NCBI GenBank assembly: GCA_030704615.1
Contig: CM060731.1
Span: forward strand, 78,598,756 to 78,658,755
Origin: Takakia lepidozioides
Lineage: Eukaryota > Streptophyta > Takakiopsida > Takakiales > Takakiaceae
Direction of reading: 5' to 3'
DNA: 60,000 bases
Shown here: positions 53,014-60,000 of the stretch, in pieces
Position numbering within the stretch: position 1 is the first letter of the stretch
How the letters are laid out: every line of letters begins with the position of its first letter
Program-made: the position numbers and the translations under genes
The notes under the pieces: generated by a model
Databases searched by the model: none
What the model was told of the DNA's origin: nothing
Seen by the model: only the letters and a program-made list of their open reading frames with translations

Positions 53014-53859
53014 CACACCCCTACCAACAGGGAGTCGATGTCCTCATCGACTTGTCCATTTTGTAGAAACGAACATCCAAGTTGTGGCGTCCCACATCAA
53101 GGAGTTTGTTTCCGTACCATGGCGTCCCATGGCAAAGAACCAAACCCCACACTTGACTCCACTCTCCACTAGCTAGTTCGGCCGACTTCCTCCAAGTCCC
53201 GGCCAAGGGTGGAGCCTCTCCAGCTCCTCCCAGTGCACTCTTCTTGGCCTACTTCAAGGCCAAGGAACGATCCTCCCCGAGGATCGAATCGCCTTACTGC
53301 AACAACATTGCTTGCGATCGCTCATGATGCCGCTTTTGGCATCACCTTGAGCAAGGGTTCACCTGGAACCCTCTTTGACTAGGAAGATAACCTTGAACCA
53401 ACCGTGCGCCCCAATCACTACAATTGGGTCCGCCTTGGAATGCTGGCCTGAGGTACGGGAACACGCCGAAGCCGCACTACGATTTCGTCCCGAGGCTACA
53501 CGATTATAGTACGTGAACGGAAGCACGTAGCTTCCGCGTTAGCCCGCACTACAAGGCAACCCCCTCGGTAGCGCAGTTATAGTACGCGCACGCGCCAGGT
53601 GCGCACTAGCACTTGAACTCCCAAATAAGGCGCAAGTTTCCTTGCCCCTTGGATGGGAGTCACCCGATTTGGCACTGCGCAAACACACGATTAACCCAAT
53701 TTACCTCTCCCACTTTTGTAAGCTAGCATGCATTCTACACACCAGCCAACCACACCATGCATCACCATTCCAAACACAATAGGACGCACAATATTTGGAA
53801 CCCATTTCCTTTATCACAAATTTTTGTACAATACAAGTTTTTGCAATCGGATTCCTGAG
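53014..53859. other. non-coding segment between pol stop and 3' LTR
   Basis: No open frame of note. Directly next to the LTR, the minus strand reads GGTAGGGGTG, a weak polypurine tract candidate. The segment has short GCGCACTA/CGCACTACAA repeats at about 53,470-53,610. Confidence 0.5.
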
Positions 53860-55206
53860 CTAGCTAAACCGGGCTAAGCATGCATTTCCTCCCCCACGCT
53901 CCAAGGTTGATGTCCCCATCAACGCTTCTTCCGCTTTTGAGGTCGCCCTTCGAACGCTGCAACTGCCTCGGATGCGTTTTCCCATTTCTGAGGCACGCAC
54001 CCAAGATGCCTCCACAAGATGATAGCCCTTCCATTTGACGAGATACTCCGTTTCTCGGTTCTTGAACCTCCTCGACTTAAGTATTGCCTCCACCTCGTAC
54101 TCGGGTTCATTTTCATGATCCAACAGCATAGGTGGCGGACGCAACACTTGCTGCCGATTCGGACGTGCTTCATCTTTGAAGTAAGGCTTCAAAAGGGAGA
54201 CATGGAATACTGGGTGCACCTTGCTGTTTGCTGGCAGCTCCAATTCATACACATCCTCATTCATAACCCTCCGAATGCGAAAGGGACCCGCATACGGAGG
54301 TACGAACTTCGGACTCATTTCCGGAGGTAGTCGAAAATTCTTGATGTTCAACCAGACCTCTGTGCCTGCCTCAAACTTCACTTCCCTCCGCTTCCGATTC
54401 GCCTGCCTTTCATACCGTTTCCTAGCTTTGGCAATGTTGTACTTTGCGAGCTTCAACAAACGCTCGCGTTCTTCCAGTACCGCCGCTACTGCCGGTTCCT
54501 CAACGTCCTGGGCGGCCCAACTTGTCGGCACCAGAGGTGCTTTTCCATAGACCAACACAAAAGGGGAAACTCCCGTCGCGGAGTGTTCTGTGTTATTATA
54601 ACAGAACTCTGCCGCGTCTAAGTGTTCCATCCAGTCTGATTGGTCTGCCGACACGTAATTCCGCAAGAATTGCTTCACTACGGAATTCACCCTTTCCGTT
54701 TGGCCGTCCGTCGTAGGTCGGAAGGCGGTGCTCATCTTCAGCCTCGTCCCCATCTTCTTCCAAAGTGCTCTCCAGAATTTACTCGTAAACTTTGGGTCGC
54801 GGTCCGAGACAATATCCTTCGGGACTCCATGATGCTTTAAGACGTGGGCGAAGTAAAGTCGCCCTGTCTCCTGCGCAGTTGCCGTCTCCTTGGTGGGGAT
54901 GAAATGGGCCATTTTACTGAACCTATCTACCACCACCATGATTGCATCGAATCCTTTTGACAGCGGCATAGCAGTCATGAAATCCATCGAGACGCTTTCC
55001 CAAGTCCCCTCTGGAATCGGCAAGGGTTGTAACAGCCCCGCTTGCTTTTTATACTCGCTCCGGTTTTGTTGGCATGTGGTGCATGTCTTGACATACTCCT
55101 CTGCCTCCTCCCTCAGTTTGGGCCAGAAATACTCTTTCTTCAAGAGTGCCGCAGTGCGCTTGGCTCCACCGTGGCCCGCAAGCGGGCTATCATGGCATTC
55201 TCTCAA
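53860..55206 (-). CDS. integrase with C-terminal chromodomain (chromovirus)
   Basis: 448 codons. The zinc domain [13 protein letters not shown]...CTTCQQNR gives H-x3-H and C-x2-C. The catalytic core has [10 protein letters not shown] (Asp), [10 protein letters not shown] (Asp) and a TDGQTERVN motif with the catalytic Glu. The GPF/Y-like region PPYAGPFRI and [14 protein letters not shown] follow. Residues about 367-410 form a chromodomain ([28 protein letters not shown]). Chromodomains in this position direct integration to heterochromatic marks. The frame is offset from the preceding pol frame by one base near 55,230. Confidence 0.9.
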   Translation of the reverse strand: MRECHDSPLAGHGGAKRTAALLKKEYFWPKLREEAEEYVKTCTTCQQNRSEYKKQAGLLQPLPIPEGTWESVSMDFMTAMPLSKGFDAIMVVVDRFSKMAHFIPTKETATAQETGRLYFAHVLKHHGVPKDIVSDRDPKFTSKFWRALWKKMGTRLKMSTAFRPTTDGQTERVNSVVKQFLRNYVSADQSDWMEHLDAAEFCYNNTEHSATGVSPFVLVYGKAPLVPTSWAAQDVEEPAVAAVLEERERLLKLAKYNIAKARKRYERQANRKRREVKFEAGTEVWLNIKNFRLPPEMSPKFVPPYAGPFRIRRVMNEDVYELELPANSKVHPVFHVSLLKPYFKDEARPNRQQVLRPPPMLLDHENEPEYEVEAILKSRRFKNRETEYLVKWKGYHLVEASWVRASEMGKRIRGSCSVRRATSKAEEALMGTSTLERGGGNACLARFS

Positions 55207-57461
55207 GAGACTATCCTGATCCCTCCCTTTGGCACATAGAGACGTTTTTGCTTATACCGGAGCAGTCCGTTTTGCAAGTGGAACTGCGATTTAACCCCCA
55301 TTCTCAAGTTCTGCATCACGCACTTTGCCAGCTCATCCTTCCGGCAAGCCTTCCGGATCTTCCTTTGGAGCGCCGTCTCGCCCTTGTACACCAACAAGAG
55401 CTGCTGCTTTCTACTTAAAGCATCGGCCACCACATTGTCCCGTCCCGGTTTGTACTGGATATCCACGTCGAACACTGCCAAAGTATCTTGCCACCTAAGT
55501 TGTTTTGGGGACAACTTGGGCTGCGTGGCAAAATACTTCACCGTGACATTGTCCGTGAACACCTTCACTGGGTTGGAACCAACATAGTGGCGCCAGAGTT
55601 CAAGGCAATGTACCACCGCCTTCATCTCTTTTTCGTGCGTCGGCCACCGTCGCTCCACTTCATTCAGTTTCTTACTTTCGTAAGCCACTGGACGTCCATC
55701 TTGCATAAGTACACCCCCAATTGCGAAGTCCGATGCATCTGTATGAATCTCAAACGGACGATCGAACTCCGGGATTTTTAAGACTGGAGCTTCCGTCATC
55801 CGCTGCTTCAATTCAGCAAAAGCTTGGCCACAAAATGTGTTCCATACCCAGACTTTGGATTTACACAGAAGGTCCGACAGCGGCCCCGCGATCTTGGCGA
55901 AATTTCTCACATACTTCCGGTAATAGGAGGCGAGTCCTAGGAAGGATCGCACTCCCGGGACCGAAGTCGGAGGCTCCCAGTCCAAGATCGCCCTCACCTT
56001 TCTGTCATCCATTTTGATCCCATCCTGTGTAATCACGTGCCCCAAGAACTCCACTTTTGTGACCCCGAATTCGCACTTTGAAGCTTTGGCATACAGCTTC
56101 CCTTCTCGCAATTTTTGGAACACCCTTTTGAGGTGCTCCAGGTGCTCCTCCTTTGTTTTCGAGTACACCAAGATGTCGTCGATGTACACGATCACAAAGT
56201 CATCCAACCACTCCTGGAAAAGGCTGTTCATCAGCGTGCTAAATGTCGCTGGTGCATTGGTGAGCCCAAAAGGCATCACCAAGAACTCATATGAACCATA
56301 CCTTGTCCTGCACGCGGTCTTCTCCTCATCTCCTTCCGCCACCCGAATTTGGTGATAGCCGGAGCGCAAGTCGATCCGGCTGAAATACTTCGCTCCTGCC
56401 AACCGATCGAAGAGGTCGTCGATCCTTGGCAAAGGGTACCGGTTTTTGATAGTCACCTTATTCAGAGCCCTGTAATCGACACACATCCGCAGCGTCCCAT
56501 CCTTCTTGTCTGCAAATAGCACCGGGGCTCCGTAAGGTGACTTACTCGGCCGGATGTACCCCTTTGACATTAGATCTTTGAGCTGAGTCTTCAGCTCGAC
56601 CAACTCTTTGTGGCTCAACCGGTAGGGCGCCTTGGCAGGCGGTTCCGATCCCGGTATCACCTCAATTTTGTGGTCAACTCCTCTTCGCGGTGGCAAGCCG
56701 CTTGGTAAATCCTCCGGCATCACATCCTGGTATTTCTCCAAAATCCCCTTGATCCAATCTGGGCTCGGCTCCCCATCGCCTTCTCCTTTCACTTCTCTAA
56801 TGTAAAGCAAAAACTGGGACTCGTGTGTCTCCTCCACGGCCCACTCCTTTGCTGATAGAAGGTTTATTCGCCCTCCCACGGATTTGGGCGTTTCTGACAC
56901 TCGTAAAACCTCGCCACCATTCCCACATGGCAGCGTGACTACTCTCTTGCGGCCATCTATGACCGCTCCGGATTTGCTCAAAAAGGTCATTCCCAAAATG
57001 AGATCCACTCCATCGATCTCGCAGATAGTGAAGTTCTCACGTCCCTCCCAACTCCCCAGTTGAAGAGGAACATCAAACGCCAACCTTGTCGCCAACTGAG
57101 GTTCTCCTTTGGCAGAGCGCACCTCAATAGAGGCCCCCACGTCACTTGTCGGGAGTCCCAACTTTCGCGCCGCTGCCGGCGTCATGAAGGAGTGCGACGC
57201 TCCTGTGTCCACCAACAACGACACATTAGTTCCGGATATTATCCCATCCACGAACAATAACTGACTCCCTTTTCGTAAGGCGCCAGTTTCCTGATACAAC
57301 TCACAAGAAATTTGCCTACCTTGCAAGTCCTGGCGACCACCGCTTCCACCAAGCGACTGATGGTATCTTCCGACAGCTCCGTGGTCGCCCGAGTCATGTT
57401 CAATTGCCGGGGCTTCGTGCACTTCTTGGCCATGTGCCCGGGCTCCCCGCAATTGAAACAC
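55203..57461 (-). CDS. protease, reverse transcriptase and RNase H (chromovirus)
   Basis: 752 codons; the first about 60 are an out-of-frame read of gag. Retropepsin [11 protein letters not shown] is at 82-92 (DTGA 85-88). RT carries [34 protein letters not shown] and the YIDD active site at plus-strand 56,175-56,186. RNase H carries [14 protein letters not shown], the [15 protein letters not shown] helix and [10 protein letters not shown] with DALSRK at the end. All catalytic residues are present. The stop at 55,203 is caused by a one-base shift before the integrase frame. Confidence 0.9.
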   Translation of the reverse strand: MFQLRGARAHGQEVHEAPAIEHDSGDHGAVGRYHQSLGGSGGRQDLQGRQISCELYQETGALRKGSQLLFVDGIISGTNVSLLVDTGASHSFMTPAAARKLGLPTSDVGASIEVRSAKGEPQLATRLAFDVPLQLGSWEGRENFTICEIDGVDLILGMTFLSKSGAVIDGRKRVVTLPCGNGGEVLRVSETPKSVGGRINLLSAKEWAVEETHESQFLLYIREVKGEGDGEPSPDWIKGILEKYQDVMPEDLPSGLPPRRGVDHKIEVIPGSEPPAKAPYRLSHKELVELKTQLKDLMSKGYIRPSKSPYGAPVLFADKKDGTLRMCVDYRALNKVTIKNRYPLPRIDDLFDRLAGAKYFSRIDLRSGYHQIRVAEGDEEKTACRTRYGSYEFLVMPFGLTNAPATFSTLMNSLFQEWLDDFVIVYIDDILVYSKTKEEHLEHLKRVFQKLREGKLYAKASKCEFGVTKVEFLGHVITQDGIKMDDRKVRAILDWEPPTSVPGVRSFLGLASYYRKYVRNFAKIAGPLSDLLCKSKVWVWNTFCGQAFAELKQRMTEAPVLKIPEFDRPFEIHTDASDFAIGGVLMQDGRPVAYESKKLNEVERRWPTHEKEMKAVVHCLELWRHYVGSNPVKVFTDNVTVKYFATQPKLSPKQLRWQDTLAVFDVDIQYKPGRDNVVADALSRKQQLLLVYKGETALQRKIRKACRKDELAKCVMQNLRMGVKSQFHLQNGLLRYKQKRLYVPKGGIRIVS

Positions 57462-58478
57462 ACTCCATCAAAGGTCGCCTTCTGTCCGCCATAAGTCGCT
57501 CCACCCGCTTTTCCTTTCGAAGCACCGGGTGCCGCCTTGACGTGTGAAGGACCTCCCTCGATTTCCACGTGCCATTTTCGCCGCGTGGCCTATCCCACTT
57601 CTTTTCCGGTCGGGAGGAGTCACCTTCCCGCCGGGTCTTCTTGTGGTTCAGCTCCGTACGGCCTTGTCTCTCACCCCTAGGGACATCCGAGAAACATTCA
57701 GCTCTCTCAATTGCCTCGTTCAAAGTCTTGGGTGGCTTCTCCTCCAACTTCCGCCTAGCCCATGGGGCCAGTCCCGCCACAAAGTTGAAGACCATTTCTG
57801 GTTCTGCCATGTCCGCGACTTCGAGCAACAGCACATTGAAAGCCTGGACATACCCCCGAATGTCATCTGTTTGCTTCAAATTCCTCATCTTGTCCCGGGC
57901 AAGCCAGGACGCGTTGAGGGGCACAAACTGTCTCTTCATCAATTCCTTGAACTCACTCCAGTTCAAGGTTTCCGGGCTTGGGCCTCGGTCGTGAAGGCGT
58001 TTCTGCCACCATTGTTGAGCATAGCCCCTCAAATAGGTGGGAGCCACTTCCACCCGATCCTCGTCACTCAACTTGGCCGCCCGGAAGTACTGCTCTAGCT
58101 CCAGGAGCCAGGTGTTGAGTGCCTTCCGGTTTCGAACGCCCTCGAAGGTGCCGGTTCCTTAGGCTTCACCTTAAACTTTGCCTTGGTGGAAGTGGCATTA
58201 GCCGCCTTCAACACGTCTTTCAACGTCCAGCCAAACTGCGCCAACAACCCTTCCCAAAAGGCTGCCGGCATGGGAGGCATCTCTTGGTTTGTCGGAGCTC
58301 TCGAAGATTCCTCGGGCTCCGACTCCTCGGATTCCTCCCGCTCCTGAGCGGCCTCGTTTTCGGAAACATTAATCGCTTCCTCAAACGGCCGCCTCGGTGA
58401 CACGTCGCCCCCATCGGGCTCACCGGGATCATCATCTTTTGGGCCGTTCCGCTTTCGCTTCGGCTTGCCCGACCCCAT
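57239..58478 (-). pseudogene. gag of chromovirus, three frames
   Basis: Starts at ATG 58,478 (MGSGKPKRKRNG) with an acidic Glu/Ser-rich stretch. The frame shifts near 58,140, where the capsid continues as ALNTWLLELEQYF and, in 58,071-57,400, RGYAQQWWQKRL, LMKRQFVPLNA and VFNFVAGLAPWARRKLEEKP. A second shift near 57,560 leads to the CCHC knuckle [14 protein letters not shown] in the frame 57,568-57,239. A third change leads into pol near 57,260; that one could be a natural gag-pol frameshift. The other two look like damage or sequencing errors. Confidence 0.8.
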
Positions 58479-58519
58479 GATGAGGCCAATCCCAAGGACG
58501 ATCGCGTACTGAACTCTAA

Positions 58520-58531
58520 GCTCTGATACCA
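58520..58531 (-). other. primer-binding site for initiator tRNA-Met
   Basis: The minus strand reads TGGTATCAGAGC, the standard plant retrotransposon primer site for tRNA-iMet, two bases inside the 5' LTR edge at 58,534. Confidence 0.95.
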
Positions 58532-58533
58532 AG

Positions 58534-59258
58534 TGTCGCACACCTCAGTTCGGTAAACTCCCCTTCAAGTCATAGTTACTCGCTTTGATGCGCGCGCCTG
58601 ACTCCCAACCTGGCCGCCGGGCCAACTTGGAGTTTCGGCTACTCACCGGGACATAACGGTCCCCTTCCGCTTCCCTCTAAACCCTCCACCTATTTGGGAC
58701 TAGGAGAATTCCCTTTGGTAGATGGCAGTCCGGAACAGCTCCCCACTCTTTGGTCGCTTTCCGGCTCGCACGCTTACTCACTAGTTTTTGGTCACCAACG
58801 GGCTTGCACCGTTCTCGGGGTTACTACTCCCTATATATACTTCTGTAGCTGTCCGCGGGGGTTTCATAACCAGCCATGCCATTTTATGGCGAACCACCAC
58901 GAAAACCCTCGACTCCCGGTGGTGAGTCGCGGTGAGTCTTGGCCCACTCACCGCGGCCCCAATGGACCGTGATGAGTCCCAAGACTCCCCACGACTCCCA
59001 CCTCGAGGTCTCCACCCCATGGTGAGTCCTATGCCACCCCCACTAAGTCCCACTAAGCTACCACCACCCCTTGTGGAGCCACCTCCACCGCAACCCGGTG
59101 TGCGGGGCTCCACCTAGTGAGCGCCTCCGCCTCCTTGAGTGCCTTGGGCACTCAAGGGTGCTTCAGCCCCCCCATACCTATCGCTGCCGCTGCCCCCACC
59201 ACAGGGGCAGCCCCTCATGTGTCCCGACCCCCTGCCCTCAAGGCAAAGGGCCGCGACA
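58534..59258 (-). repeat. 5' LTR of chromovirus
   Basis: 725 bp, nearly identical to 52,290-53,013. For the minus-strand element this is the upstream LTR, and the primer-binding site adjoins it at 58,533. Confidence 0.95.
58831..58840 (-). promoter_or_regulatory. putative TATA box in 5' LTR
   Basis: The minus strand reads GTATATATAG about 300 bp before the inner LTR end, a suitable place for the element's promoter. The same motif is in the other LTR at about 52,587. The motif is nearly self-complementary, so orientation rests on the element's direction. Confidence 0.4.
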
Positions 59259-59288
59259 TCACACAACAGTTAAGACATATGTGCTTAC

Positions 59289-59884
59289 CTGAGTGAGGAA
59301 CGAAACAAGCATGTCCCATGATTTCGAGGGCACCCCTTTGAATGTAGACTTCCTGGATTCCATCATTGCCAGAAACTTTCATTCACCACCTTACGATGGA
59401 ACTGGCCCAAAACCCTGGATGGATGTTCTCTCGCATCGAAAGGCTGCTCCCTCGACATTGTTGTTCTCCTATCCCTAGTTGGAGAAGGCTGTCTTTCAGC
59501 GACCTCTGAAGGGCCCTGTTCCTGCGGAGCTGCACTCTTCCCTTTCCCCTTCGGATCCCCGACAATCTTCCCCTTTCGTTTTGGAGTAGCAGATTTCTCA
59601 GGCTCTTTTGCAGCCAGAGCAGCAATGATTCTGTCCTGAATGTCTTTGTCAGCCAGGTGTCGCGGCGTTGTCGTTAAGGTTTCTCAAAACAACTTCATCG
59701 AATGGTTTGTCTTGTTTTGGCATATCGAGGTACCACCCACAGTCTCTGAAGTGCGCCCTGCTCTAGTCTCTGGCAATACCAGCCGTGTATATTGTCCTGT
59801 CATTGGAGGGGTCAGCCCACGTGTAGATGAAGTCTGGGTCATCGCTAAGGTACTTTCCCGGTATGAGGACATGATACATATACC
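59289..59884 (-). pseudogene. beta-class DNA-methylase-like gene, upstream exon
   Basis: Minus-strand exon starting after CATTCAG (59,884) and ending CACTCAG|GTAAGC at 59,289. It reads HVLIPGKYLSDDPDFIYTWA and NDRTIYTAGIARD, a TAG (near 59,770), then SRAHFRDCGWYLDMPKQDKP. After a frame change near 59,655 comes a Lys/Pro-rich linker (KSATPKRKGKIVGDPKGKGK), and after another change near 59,370 SRKSTFKGVPSKSWDML, ending VSFLTQ. The next exon in the gene is at 52,184, so the intron now holds the chromovirus. The HFRDCGWY block is unidentified. One stop and two frameshifts show a pseudogene; the gene continues beyond the window on the 5' side. Confidence 0.5.
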
Positions 59885-60000
59885 TGAATGACACACACAC
59901 CCAAAATCCAGACAGTCAAACGATCCGATCAGGACACAGATCACACATCACGAGAAGTGTATTGGCATGCAGGTCAGTAACACTGATAAACCAACGTTTG

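Larger units (their letters stand above)
52290..59258 (-). mobile_element. full-length chromovirus-type Ty3/gypsy retrotransposon
   Basis: Two LTRs (52,290-53,013 and 58,534-59,258) flank gag-pol read on the minus strand. The outer flanks carry TCACA on both sides (52,285-52,289; 59,259-59,263), a perfect 5-bp target duplication. LTR ends are TGTCGC...GCGACA. The LTRs differ by only one substitution and one inserted G over 725 bp, so insertion is recent. The element lies in an intron of the methylase-like gene, in the same orientation. Gag-pol contains several frameshifts despite its youth. Confidence 0.95.

Noticed and set aside
52450-53176. Several open frames of 60-110 codons, duplicated at 58,694-59,292
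   Set aside because: They lie within the two LTRs and are identical because the LTRs are; no protein motifs.
53860-57461. Plus-strand open frames inside the chromovirus
   Set aside because: They are antisense shadows of well-identified pol and integrase domains.
1-60000. tRNA or rRNA genes
   Set aside because: No cloverleaf-forming segment with A and B boxes and no rRNA-like conserved stretch was noticed. The tRNA-Met match at 58,520-58,531 is a primer-binding site only.

Overview
Organism. This window looks like repeat-rich nuclear DNA of a plant-lineage eukaryote. A charophyte green alga such as Chara is my best guess, by inference only. One clearly intact host gene is visible: a three-exon member of the plant-specific DUF604 (Fringe-like, GT31-related) glycosyltransferase family. 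A second multi-exon gene resembles Sfi1-type centrin-binding proteins, which fits a lineage with centriolar or flagellate cells. Almost everything else is transposon-derived. Cytosine methyltransferases carried by Ty3/gypsy retrotransposons are, to my knowledge, reported from a charophyte and from dinoflagellates, which supports the guess. I found no tRNA, rRNA or CRISPR array.

Layout. 1-11.7 kb is AT-rich and holds two decayed Ty3/gypsy fragments (0.8-2.4 kb and 8.95-11.7 kb), a long imperfect inverted repeat (4.33/8.16 kb) enclosing a decayed ORF, and three diverged copies of an AT-rich repeat. 11.7-23.8 kb is a large retrotransposon (copy A) with the order gag, retropepsin, DNA cytosine-5 methyltransferase, reverse transcriptase, RNase H, integrase, PHD finger. 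It is inserted into the second gypsy fragment. 23.8-26.1 kb has an acidic-tail ORF remnant, a periodic palindrome array and an unknown ORF with one stop. 26.1-29.4 kb is a second, truncated copy (B) whose methyltransferase frame is open and carries all expected motifs.

29.4-35 kb has a decayed Mutator-like transposase on the minus strand, with a GCM/WRKY-like zinc finger, DDE domain and SWIM finger. A palindrome-rich spacer separates it from a divergently transcribed plus-strand gene with a ParB/Srx-like GNHR motif, which runs into a 500-N assembly gap. 35.4-39 kb is mostly unassigned. 39.3-42.5 kb is the DUF604 gene; 43.7-49.7 kb (minus) is the Sfi1-like gene; 49.9-50.4 kb is a fragment resembling the C-terminus of LINE-type reverse transcriptases.

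50.8-59.9 kb (minus) is a broken gene with beta-class N4/N6 DNA-methylase-like motif order. Its intron contains a 6.97-kb chromovirus (52,290-59,258) with two nearly identical LTRs, a perfect 5-bp target duplication, an initiator-Met tRNA primer site and a chromodomain integrase.

Theme. Two unrelated kinds of methyltransferase domain occur here. A cytosine-5 type lies inside a retrotransposon pol. An N4/N6-like type lies in a gene family that may belong with the ParB-like gene beside the Mutator-like transposase. Host-chromatin readers (PHD finger, chromodomain) end the two retrotransposon integrases. Together they suggest mobile elements that write and read chromatin marks. Most copies here are damaged, so the active versions must be sought elsewhere in the genome.
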